From: Crotophaga sulcirostris
Taxonomy: Eukaryota > Chordata > Aves > Cuculiformes > Crotophagidae
Length of the DNA: 64,000 nucleotides
NCBI GenBank assembly: GCA_013397455.1
Contig: VYZB01000036.1
Coordinates: 655,366 to 719,365 of the forward strand
Direction of reading: 5' to 3'
Shown one piece after another: positions 51,301-62,192 of this stretch. Made by a program: the position numbers and the translations under genes. The stretch's first letter is position 1; every line of letters begins with the position of its first letter. The notes beneath the pieces are model-generated. The model ran no database searches and was not told the DNA's origin. It saw only the letters and a list, made by a program, of their open reading frames with translations.

Positions 51301-52357
51301 ATTTTGATGGATTGTTGCTGCCAAATTTCAGTAAAAGTATTGTGTATGTTGATTGTATTGATACTGTTCCCAGAGACTTCACTATTAAACTTGTAAACTC
51401 TGGATATTAAAAGGATAAATGAGTTATTCCAATGAGCAGCACACTGAGATAGTCTATACATACTTTGGGGATGCAAGTTTTTCTCTGAATAACTCAGTGC
51501 ACGAGCTCTGCCACGCAACAAGAAATCATATCATAATATCAAGGGTCATCTAATGCTTGCTTACTTTCCTATTCCAATACTTTCATGTTCCATTTAAACA
51601 CAATCACTGAATTCTTCACAAATCAGAGCATAAAAAGTTCACTGGCACCATGGGGCTGTAACAAGACCTTTCCTCTCTCCCTTTTTCTTTCGTTCTTGTA
51701 ACACAGCTGTTTATACAGACCAGAGACAATGCTGAGTTTGTTAACAGCTGGCAGATAGTAGTAATTTATTGTGGAATGGGTCTTGAAATGGCCTGGTCTC
51801 CTTGACGATGAAATGCAAAAGGCTATGTTGCTTTCAAAATCTTGGTTTGGGACTAGAAGTGGAACTTGAGGCTGTGCCAATTCCAGAAAGTTGCATAAAG
51901 AAAAGGGGGCCAGTTCCTCAGCTCCTGTTTAAAACAAAATGAACTTCGTGAGACAGGATTTGTATCCACCTGTTAATGAGTATTGTTGTTCTCTACCACT
52001 ACTCATCAAAATAACAATCTGTTGGGACTTGGCACATCTCTTTGCCTGTGTTTTGAAACAATAGAATTAACTTGACTTCCCCTGGTGCTCTGGACCTCTA
52101 CTCTTTTCATTTAATCTATTTTTTGTTCTTTCAATCAAAACATACAGGTGGAAAGATACCCCTCATGATAAATGGGGGCATATAGCAGACTACGGACATC
52201 GGCTTAAATATTTCAGGGAACAAAATTGAAAATGTTCTGTAGAGATGTCACAGAACAAAGACTAAGGGATGAAAGGGGTATAAGGATAGCAGAAAATAGG
52301 GGTAAAACTATTCAAGCACAGATGCATTCATGCAGAAGAGAGAGAGTGTTAGCTTAT
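48339..52357. other. AT-rich non-coding DNA
   Basis: No gene is recognised. An A-rich stretch with ACAAAACC words lies at 48,420-48,475. A probable ancient LINE tail lies at 49,940-50,005 (separate entry). Opposing frames at 49,063-49,386 overlap nearly fully, as do those at 51,138-51,521; neither pair has a recognisable domain. Confidence 0.7.
49940..50005 (+). mobile_element. Probable ancient CR1/L3-like LINE tail
   Basis: The phrase 'ggtcagactagataatcata' followed by 'ctctgtgacctcataggct' resembles the 3' end shared by old CR1-type LINEs across reptiles and birds, where a 'gtcagactagatgatca' phrase precedes the tail. Only about 65 bases are recognisable and the ends are approximate. Confidence 0.45.
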
Positions 52358-52676
52358 GAGGCTGTAGCGAGGTGGGTGTTGGTCTCTTCTCCCTGGTAGC
52401 TATTGACAGAAAAAGGGGAAATGGCCTCAAAATGCATAAGGGGAGATTTAGGTTGGATATAAGGAGGAATTACTTTACTGAAGGGATTGTCAAGCATTGG
52501 AATAGACTGCACAGGGAGGTGGTTGAGTCACCATCTCTGGAGGTGTTTAAAAGACAAGTAGGGGACATAATATAGAGGGAACATGGTATAGCGGCAGCCT
52601 TAGCAGGGTGGCATCAATGATTGGACTTGATGACCTTAAATGTCTTTTGCAACTGAAACCATTCTATGATTCTATA
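52358..52676 (+). mobile_element. CR1 LINE 3' end, 5'-truncated
   Basis: This short CR1 copy starts within the last part of ORF2 ('gctgtagcgaggtgggtgtt') and runs to the 3' octamers ATTCTATG and ATTCTATA (52,661-52,676). The frame at 52,372-52,575 reads [38 protein letters not shown] and [10 protein letters not shown], the C-terminal CR1 ORF2 pattern. It lacks all catalytic regions. It stands between the copies at 48 kb and 53.8 kb in the same orientation. Confidence 0.93.
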
Positions 52677-53799
52677 ACCCCTCCAAACGAACTTGATAAG
52701 ATTCTGCCTATCTTTTACTGCAAAAGCTCGTCTGGCAATGTTTTTTTCCTGAAAAAAATTCTAGTGTTATAAGGGAGATGCTGGGGGTGTAAAATTAGCA
52801 AGGTGCTTTGCTAGCACCTCAGAAAATGCTCTGCTGTGTTCTCCACTTCAACTGTGGAGCTGAGAAAGGCCATGGGGCTTGTGAGAACACTCCTAACCTG
52901 GCGGCTGCAGTGGGGGCTGCCACACTTATCCCCCAGTCACAGTGCAGGCAGCATGTGGATGGCAGCTATACACTGTTTGTGCAAATGGTAAGGGACAGGT
53001 GCATTTTCTGCCGGAATAAAGGACTACACAGAGAGAATCAACTGAGGAGATTTCGAAGGAAACCGCTGTTAGTCAAAGGGATGACAGGAGGAATACACTG
53101 GAGCAAGTGAAATGGCAAGGTAATAAGGATCAGGGTTCACACAGAGGTTATTCAGGTTATGCACTGTATTTTAATAGGACAATTTTTGAGCAAATGCAGT
53201 TACGCTGTATTGTGTAAAGATGTAATAAGAAGCAAACTCATGAAGTTTCTTTAAAAATATATTCTATACCTTGGGATCTGAAAGCATCACTTAAACAATG
53301 ATAAAGAGTAAAAGAAAGATTAATGACTATGTATTTAAAGATGTTTAAGGAACAATTCAATTCTTATTTCTTTGTTTTGCCCAGTAATGTTTTAGTGCAA
53401 AATGCAGGTTTCTAAAGGTAGAGATAACTTTACTGAATCAGACCCCTAGTCCTTCTGCATTCCATCACTTCATTCAGCAGAAATAACATATTACTGCCTC
53501 AGGTAGGTCTCAGACTGTCTCAGATGGGTAATCTTAGTAGTAATTCTGGCAGCTAAGAGCTTCCAATGAGTAACAAATTTATGAGGAGGGCCAAGGGAGT
53601 CTTCTGTCACCCCATTAATTCTCATTAATCTTCCCTCAGCAACAAAGAAGACCACACAGGAGGCTCAGGTTACTCAGAAGTTGCAATATGGCACCATGAC
53701 ACAATCATGGCCCACGCATCATCCAATGCAAAGAACTTACCTCATCGCACCATAAACTTGAAGGCATACTTGGAAAGAGCTGTCAGAGCTGCATCTGTT
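52677..53799. other. Non-coding DNA between two CR1 copies
   Basis: The segment at 52,800-53,110 has raised GC and a 100-codon forward frame with several Cys and Arg residues (for example NCGAEKGHGACENT) that I cannot assign. It may be an unrecognised repeat. The rest is AT-rich. The DNA from about 53,640 rightward could be the 5' part of the next CR1, but I cannot confirm it. Confidence 0.5.
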
Positions 53800-55214
53800 C
53801 ATTGTGCCTCACTCTTCACTAGCAAGTGCTCTAGCCACACCACCAAAGTCACAGAAGGCAGAGACTGAGACAATGAAGAACCGCATACTGTAGCAGAAGA
53901 TCAGGTGTAAGACCATCTAAGGAACTTGAAAGTGCACAAGTCCCACAAAGTGGGACCTGATGAGATGCATCCGCAGGTCCTGAGGGTACTGACAGATGGA
54001 GTTACTAAGCCACTATCCATCGTATTGGAGAGGCTGTGTCAGTCTGGTTAAGTTCCCAGTGATGGGAAAAGGGGAAACATAACCCCTATTTTTAAAAAGG
54101 GAAAAAAGGAAGATCCTGGGAACAACAGGCCAGTCAATCTCACTTCTGTGCTCAGATCCTCCTGGAAACCATGCTAAGGGACATTGAAAATAAGGAGGTA
54201 ATTGGTGACAGCCAACATGAGTTCTCTAAAGGGAAATCCTACCTGAAAAATTTGGTGGCCTTCTATGATGTGGTTACAGTATTGGTGGATAAAGGAAAAG
54301 CAACCGATGTCATCTGCTTGGACTGGTGCAAAACATTTCACACTGTCTACTCACGATATCCTTGTGTCTAACTTGGAGAGATGTGAATTTCATGAACGGA
54401 CCACTCAGTGGATAAGGAATTGGCTGGGTGTCACGTTCAAAGAGTTGTAGTCAATGGTTCGATGTCCAAGTGGAGATCAGTGATTAGTAGTGTTTCTCAA
54501 GGGTTGGTGTTGGGACCAGCACTGTTTAACATCTTGATGACATGGACTGTGGGATCGAGTGCACCCTCAGCAAGTTTGCTGATGACACCAAGCTGTGTGC
54601 TGTTGTCAACATTCTGGAGGAAGGGGATGCCATCCAGAGGAACCTTGACAGGATTGAAAGGTGGGGCTGTGCAAACCTCATGAAGTTCAACAAGGCCAAG
54701 TACAAGGTCCTGCACCTGGGCTGGGGCAATGTCAAGCACAAATACAGGCTGAGTGGAGAATGGATTAGGAGCAGCCCTTAGGAGAAGGACTTGGGCGTGC
54801 TGGTTGATGAAAAGCTTGACATGAGCCAGCAATGTGTCTTGGATCGCAGAGAACCAACAGTATCCTGGGCTGCATCAAAAGAAGCATTGCCAGCAGGTTG
54901 AGGAGGTGATTTTCCTCCTCTACTCTACTCTTGTGAGACCACACCCAGAGTACTGCATCCAGTTCTGGGGCCCCTAACATATAGGAAATGAACCTTTTTG
55001 AGCAATAAGGAAGAAATTCTACACAATGAGGGTGGTGAAGCATTGGAACAGATTGCCCAGAGAAGCTGCGAAGGCCTCATCTCTGGAAGTGTTCAAGGCC
55101 AGATTGGATGGGGCTATGAACAACCTGGTCTAGTGGAAGGTGTCCCTGCCCATGTCAGGGGTAGGAAATAGATGTTTTTTAAGGTCCCTTCCGGTGCAAA
55201 CTATTCTATGATTC
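53800..55214 (+). mobile_element. CR1 LINE, longest copy, reverse-transcriptase region with frameshifts and internal deletion
   Basis: This copy covers much of the CR1 reverse transcriptase. In order it shows GPDEMHPQVLR (53,953-53,985); an [19 protein letters not shown] stretch (about 54,079-54,135, with N where the family usually has Y); a motif A-like LDWCKTFHT with its first aspartate at 54,321-54,323 and His in place of the usual second Asp; and the catalytic box FADD at 54,575-54,586. The reading frame changes several times (open pieces at 54,171-54,371, 54,408-54,683 and 54,542-54,781), so no functional enzyme is encoded. Near 54,978-55,000 the sequence jumps from 'catccagttctgggg' to 'aataaggaagaaattctaca', skipping the region after the reverse-transcriptase core. 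The end has one good octamer (ATTCTATG at 55,203-55,210) and a decayed second. The left limit is approximate. Confidence 0.92.
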
Positions 55215-58089
55215 CTGCCACCAGCTGTGTGGATGTAAAACCTGCAGACACCGAAGGGAACTGCAAATTCTGTCCTGGCTTTGTGCCTTCTTTATAGATC
55301 CCACATTTCAAAGCTTCAGGAAAACATCTATTTAATTCGAATTTTTAAATGTGTGTTTACGTACCTGGTTTGTCTCAAGGCATTCATCCACCTTTCTTCC
55401 TGCTCTCTGTTCTTGTTTACCACAGTATGTCTGTTCCTATAAACCGATACTGTACCTCATCCTTCTCTTGTGTGTGTTTAACATTTAAACTTATCTCTTC
55501 CAGCCTGCACAACTCTCCACAACTCCTTTGGTTATTAGGTGCTAATTAATTTATCAATCAGCCAGTCATTTTTATTATACTGGTGAGTAATTGTGGTGCT
55601 TTATCTAGATCTCTAAATACTTATTTGCCTACCAACACAATGGAATAAGAGGGGCAAATTAGACTCAAACAATTCAAAGCAGCTCTTGCCAAAGTACCAA
55701 CCTGTTCTTGTCAAAAGTCAGCTGGAATTTTGCTGATGGAAAAGGAGCAGAGGTGGGGGTTCTAGTTATGTTAACATCCAGGAACAGCATTAGGATTTTG
55801 TAGCCGTGTTCTCCCATGTTTGATGCAGGACTATACCCTTCACTGGATAATTTAAATGATGCATAGGTTAATATTTCATCAGTCCACCAAATAAATCCAT
55901 ACATGTTTTTTTGTCCATTGCCATACTATGACTCCTTTAAGTTTCATCTCAAGCATCCTCAAATTTTATTCCCCAAATAGTTTATCACCTTTCAAAAAGT
56001 TAGTTTAAGATCTTTTGCTGTTTTCAAAGGTGCTGGATTTACCCATGTGCTTATCAGTAGTAAATTTGTGGTGCCCACTTTACACTCGGGTGAACACAGA
56101 CACTTAGGCCCAGAGGCCAAGAAATTTCTGGCAAAGTAACAGCTCATGAAAGTAATTTTTTATAACATCATACAGAATAAATCACGGTTGACATATCTGT
56201 TGGAGTTACTTTTAAAGGAAATAATTCATAAAGCTTAGAGGTATGAAACAGTGATCATAATCTACATTGACTAGGGAAAAAAACCTCTGGCTCAGAAAAG
56301 ATTGAAACAAGGGGTTAACAACAGCCTCAGAAAGCATCATTCTAATCGGGATAAAGATCTGACTGAAGGGCTTTGTGCTGATAATATCACTGCTGTGGGA
56401 GGGAACAGCTCAGGGAGATGATAAATGGAGAATCATAGGGCTTTATTTTTCTCCCCACGTACAAATGACTTACGCTGACAGGATCTCCAGCAGGGTCCAC
56501 CGTATAGGGAGTGCCTTATACTGGAGCCAAGCAAGTGTCACTGTAATAACTCAGCTTTTCCTGTCGACTTTATTCTTGTGTGTCATTGATATAGATGGTT
56601 GTATGGAGTGTCTGGCAATTTGGGATTATTTCATTAAAAAAAGAAAAAAAACATAAAAAAGACTAATTTCAAATGTGAGATAAGTTTTAGGCCTCAAGAC
56701 CTAAGGTAATAGGTAAGTCTTCATGTTCTCTGTAAATACAGCAGGGACATGTGGTGGGTAGGAAAAGCAATTAGGATTCAGAGGGCAAAAGACCATCTTC
56801 AGCCATAATTCAAATCAGCAAGAACATAACCTAGATAGGTGAGGGTGGAAAGGATCACTGGGCCACAATCTCTTTTTGCTCCTGATGCTGTAGATCAAGA
56901 ATAATCTCAGTTTTTATTTTGTACAAAATTGGGAAGGAAAGAAATAAACTTGTTGAGGAACTGTCTGGATTCTACTTGAATGTCAGAGAGATCAAAGACA
57001 AATTGGAGCAGAATGCTGCTCATATAACAAGAGGAAGAACAGAAATGAACAGAAATTACTTTATTTCTCAGCAAAGGATATTAGACCACATTCTGACTTG
57101 CATAAGCCTCTAGGGAAACAAGCCCAGATTCACACACATTACCATGCCTAGCTAGGACCAACTTAGTGTTTCAGGAACCCTGGAAAAGCAGAAGGCGGAA
57201 CAAAGAAATATATAAAAATGATGACAGTGCTCAAAGGGATCAACCACAAACGGAAGCTGGAACAACTGTCACTGTAATATATTCATACATTGTGTCATGG
57301 CTTAATGTCAGAAAATAATAAGGACAAAAATATAAAATACCAATTAAACACTGCAAATGAGCTAAACAGTTCAGGAAATGCTTTTAAAAGCTCTTGCACT
57401 ACTAGTAAAAATACCTTAACAGATGCACAACTGCACCTTGGGATGAATGCATTATGCATTATGGATTCAGGGCTGCTGTTATAACCCTCATAATCACTTT
57501 TTCACTTGCTCATGTGTTGTACATCTGTGATTTGTTGGCAAGATACTGCAATGAGAGAAACTCACAATTTTAGCTAACTTTTTCTCTTTGGAAAGTTTGG
57601 CTGTTGTTTTTGCTCTTTCCATGCTTCTGAAACACTGCAATGCAACCTTTTCAAATAGCATGCTGTGAATGCACCATTAGTTCTTTAAAAAAACAAAAAG
57701 AAAAAACAAAAAAACCCCCTTGTTCTATCTCATTATCTATAAACAGAAAAATGAAACCGCAACTGACAAAAGATGTCAACTCTATGACCTAATTTCAAAC
57801 AGCATAAAAAGAATAACACTGGATTTACAGTAGCAGCATAGAAAGTAGAGTCTGACAAACCACAGAACATAAAACTTTTAGTAGTTCTGAGAAGGTTCCT
57901 CTGCTTTTACAGTTTGCCTGATTATCCAGGGTAGAAATTGGCATCTCCCTCTGGTAACATCTCTAATGCTTCCCAACACAATAGAATCTTTAGGTGGAAT
58001 ACATAGGATGAGCCTCTACTTTTCACTGAAAGTTGAGCTTTGAGATGTCAGCAGAAGGGAGTAAAGGCACACAACCATTAGGGGAAAAT
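55215..58089. other. Non-coding DNA, no gene seen
   Basis: No gene or transposon is recognised. The part at 56,260-56,570 has balanced base composition and a 93-codon forward frame without a known domain. A-rich simple sequence lies at 57,687-57,718. Confidence 0.7.
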
Positions 58090-58460
58090 ATATGTTTGCA
58101 GACATGTGACCACGAGTCCCGCACTGCAGCCAAAAGCATTAATAACCCCTAGGAAAATGTTATGACATCAGGAGGCAAAAAGCCTACAGAGATAAGATGA
58201 CTTATCTGTCCATGATCCACTGGGAGAAGATAGATCTTCCATCTCCAACACTGGGAGATGTGATGATTTTGAAAGCACTCCCTCACATTTTCCACGTCAT
58301 AGGGATACGCGTTATCATTTTAAATGCTGTACAGACCTCCCTCCTGAATATGGCTTAAATGCAATAATGCAGCACTTTTTATTGGTCCATTTTACTACCG
58401 TCCAATCAAGCTAAAGAGGAAACGAAGAATACTTTTTTTTTCCTGATAGTCTTTCATGAT
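58090..58460. promoter_or_regulatory. Possible regulatory block (GATA palindrome, CCAAT pair)
   Basis: Within this stretch a perfect inverted repeat AGATAAG-ATGA-CTTATCT (58,190-58,207) gives two head-to-head GATA-factor motifs around an AP-1-like ATGACTTA. Farther right, ATTGG (58,381-58,385) and CCAAT (58,402-58,406) form an opposed CCAAT pair. A tRNA, an exon or a known repeat does not explain the block. A regulatory role is inference from motif grouping alone, and such motifs also occur by chance. Confidence 0.2.
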
Positions 58461-61400
58461 GCCTCTAAATAATCCGTTATTACCTGGATTTAGGGATAAG
58501 TAAAACATGGAGAAATCTATTACAGTGGGTAACCTAACATATTTGAATGGGAATCAGAAGAAAGAATAGATTGATCACATAATTAAACAAATTTCAAAAG
58601 GCAAACACTGTTCAGCTTTAAATGACTGAAATGAGCAACTACCTGTCTTCTCCCACCATTTTTTTTTTTTTTTTACGTAATTAGGGAGTTAGTAGAGAGG
58701 GTAGTAAAAACTTTCCTGGAAAATTGATTGATTTTGGTGCTACGTGAAGTGTCAGTGCCTTAGCATGCTTGATAAAGTTAATTCAGGAGGTGTGATTTGT
58801 TTCACCTTACGTCCAAAGTCAGCTATAAGCTGGTCATTCTAGGTGTTCTTCATAGTCAATGGAAAGAAAAAAAGCAATTTTAGAACATTAAGGCATCTGC
58901 TTTCAGAGAACGTGAACTGAATCGTAGAAGTCTTCATTATCTATAAAAGGAACCCAGGCAAAAAACTGAGAAGTAAACACCTCCTTCAGAAGCAGGATGT
59001 CCTTTAGTTTCCTATTCTTCCTGCCTTATTTGAGAAAAGAGCATATCAGAGTTCCAAAGCACAACAATTTCTGAGTAACAGCATTCATAAAATAACAACT
59101 CAACAATAATATTAGATAGATCTCAGACTGGTTTCAGAGTAGGCAAATATCCTTATTACATCTTTGCTGAGAGGGGAAATATGACAACATCCAACCATGC
59201 TGGTTATACAGAAGGTCAGTGCCAGAGGAGAAACAAAAATCAAGTCTCCTGCCTCTCCATGTGCTCTTTCATCTCTAACAAACCTGCCCTTAATTTCTGT
59301 ATTCTCCTTATAAGGTTTAACTTTATAGCTTTAGTTAATCATTCTGAACTTTCCTGAATGTCTCCATAGACAGTCTCTGAGGGAACATTATCTGCCTTTC
59401 CTGGTGATGTTTAGAGCTGTGAATACAACTGTGTCACCTCTTCTTTTCACCTTGGAAGGCATCTCCATCTCCCACATGTCTGCTTTTGGGATGATTTTGA
59501 GAGCTGTCCCACCTACTCCTATTTGCAGCTAAAGCTTAACTAGAATCTGCCAAGAACATTGACACCTACGGAGTTGGTTGTATCATCAGTCTCTCTGGTC
59601 CTCTTTTGAAACACAAAACTGGTCACCAGAGAGCATCTGGATATGTAAGACATTAAAAAGAAGAGTGAAGGTAAAAAATGACTGAATGATTAAGTTCTTT
59701 GCTGCCCATGTCACAGGATTTCAAGTTTCAGAAAACTTTCAAAGGCACATCAAAGTTGCTGACTGGTAAAGTTATATTCAGCATCATGTGTAAAAAAAAA
59801 AAAAACCTACAGAAACAGAATGTACTATTTTATTCTGAAATTTATTTATTTTTGTGATTATATGAGGGTTTTTGAGGCAGAAGCCTTGACATAGATCTGA
59901 AGCAATACTCTGAGACATACAGCTTCATGAGCTGTGCCAAAGAGATTCTGGGGATTTATAGTATACTGTGTTTTTAATGCAGTGAAACAAATTCTGTTCG
60001 CTCCATAGATATGTAAACTCCACTAAATTCAGCAGTCCTCCAACACAGGTGTGCAGAAGACAAACAGAGCAAATGTTATTTAAATTCTGTCCCCCTAAGC
60101 CACTTACTGATCAAAGAGGGTGGAGTCAGTAGTATAAAGACAGGCAGCCAGTGTCAACCACTGTGCCTGAGGGTGGTGGGGTTTGCAGTAGGACAATAAA
60201 TCCATGGAGATGCTTGACATCTGTCACATCTAGCCTACACATAAAGCAAATAGTGAGATTGTAAACATCAGTGGATTTTTTTTTAAATATACCATGGAAG
60301 TGGTGGGTAGGGCATGTGTCTGTCAGGAAAAGTGGTTATTCACAGGTCTCTGAAGACAGAATGAGGTTTTGGCCAATATCACTCCCAATGAACAAGATTG
60401 AGGCAAAAACAAATGTTCTCAATCTTTACTGTAGCATGTATAAACAGGCAGTAATTCCATTTATGGATATGTGAATTTTTCTCTTCAGATTTGTCAACAA
60501 TGTTAATACATCCAGACCTGGACTCAGTCTGCTGGAGTGGTTTTGTAAGACAAATAAAAAGCAAATTGAGTTCAGCATCTTGTCAATTCGGTACACATAA
60601 ATACTAGTTCCAGCAGGGCTTCATTACAATCAGGTGATATGACGCTGAACCTAACTGATCCTTTCTTATACTAGCTAACCAATCTTGTCAATAGTTTTCC
60701 ATCTTTACAATTGGACTTAATTACTGTGGAGGAAACAAACTTTGTCATTCTCTTTTTATGAAGGATGAACTGGATAGTTAGCATTGTAAGCAGTAAAACT
60801 GAGTTTATTGCAGTTTCCAGATCTTTCAGAGAAGCTTCACACATGAAAATTTAGAAGGACACTGCTGTTAACTCTCAGATCCTGCACAAAAGGTTCCAGG
60901 AATCTGAACCATTGATTTGAGCAAGCTGAGCAGCAACGTTCCATTGAAGACTTTTTTCTTAATTTGTGAATTTGATTCCCTTCTTTCCTCCTTAAAATAC
61001 AGGAAACAGAGAAAGTCAAGTTGGGAAATCTGTGAAATATCACTTTTAACAAAAATAAGAAAACAAAGGAAAGAAACATTTCCAGAATAATTTTCTTGGG
61101 ACCATACATAAAACATTACAACTGTTTGCATATTTTCTTTATAACTAACTGCCTATATAAAATCGTTGAAAAACTGTGGATTAGAGTATAGAATGACAAT
61201 CTTAATTTAAAGATTGAAAGTGATGGAGAAGTTACAGTATTCCTTTTTAGCTTCTTCCAATGGTTTATTATATCACTGTTTAAAAAAAATATATTTGATG
61301 ATATATGATGATATGTCTCTTCTGTGGAACACCATGTGTAAAACCAACATAAAATGCATAAATTAAATCTAAAAAAATTGCAGTGAGGATGCACGGCTTC

Positions 61401-62121
61401 CTACAAAATGCCAGGCTTTTTTTTTGCCAAGATGGTAAGTGCAGTTTGCTACTTTTAGTGCCCATGGGGAATCACACCAATTGCTAATTCACCAGAACAG
61501 ATTCTTAAAGTATGTCTGATATAACTCTCCCTTTAAAAAGTTATGAAGATAAAGTGATAAAGTGCAATAATATTTGCAAACCACACCATTCTGAAACTTG
61601 GAGTGGTATCTTAGATCCTATTAGTGGATTAGGTAAGTCACTGACTTTGGCACACATCTGCTACAGTAGTGTTACAAAGAATGGAGAGTGATCTGGCTTC
61701 TAACAGTAATAAGAAATCAAAATGCACAATTTACTTGCATTACAAATATCTCACAAACTGTTTAACAAACAAGTCAAATGTTCCCATGGATATCTGATTC
61801 TCTGCGCAGTTCAGCTCTGAAAATAATCATTTCCGTAAATTGACCTTGTGAATGGTTTGTTACTCACTGATTTCTTATTGTTTGCAAAAGTCAGAAGTTA
61901 AAATTATTCAGGTTTTTTAATAATTGTATTTTTGCTTTTGTGTGGCCTAAGATGCAGCTGCCTACTTTCGCAGTCTTAAGTACCATCTCATGAAGAACGG
62001 AGTTTTTTGTTTGCTCTGTTTTGTTTCCTCTTACCCTCAAAACCACTCATGTTGTTGTAGATTGGTATATTATAGAATTCCACTGGGAAAGACAGTCTAA
62101 TGTAAATGAACAATTCAGTAC
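58461..62121. other. AT-rich non-coding DNA
   Basis: No gene is supported. A T16 tract lies at 58,659-58,674 and an A14 tract at 59,792-59,805. Overlapping reverse frames of 87-92 codons at 60,837-61,394 have no recognisable domain. A 'gtataaagacagg' TATA-like sequence near 60,133 has no supporting promoter context. Confidence 0.7.
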
Positions 62122-62192
62122 ATGCTAAGTTGGGGAGATTCGTTATATTGTGCTTTAGCAGAAGACTTATCACCTGAGCTACGAAGACTCAG
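62122..62192 (-). repeat. Possible decayed tRNA-derived SINE head
   Basis: On the reverse strand, TAGCTCAGGTG (62,171-62,181) matches the RNA polymerase III A-box pattern of tRNA genes at every constrained position. It is followed by 'ataagtcttctgctaaagca', which resembles the layout of old tRNA-derived SINEs in reptiles. A B-box is not preserved: only a weak 'aacgaatctcc' lies where one would be expected. It is too decayed to be a tRNA gene. The family cannot be named by eye. Confidence 0.25.

Noticed and set aside
54497..54832. Reverse-strand frames of 71-111 codons
   Set aside because: They are antisense to the CR1 reverse-transcriptase region.
60100..60240. TATA-like 'gtataaag' as a promoter
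   Set aside because: There is no CpG-rich context, no downstream open frame and no supporting motif.
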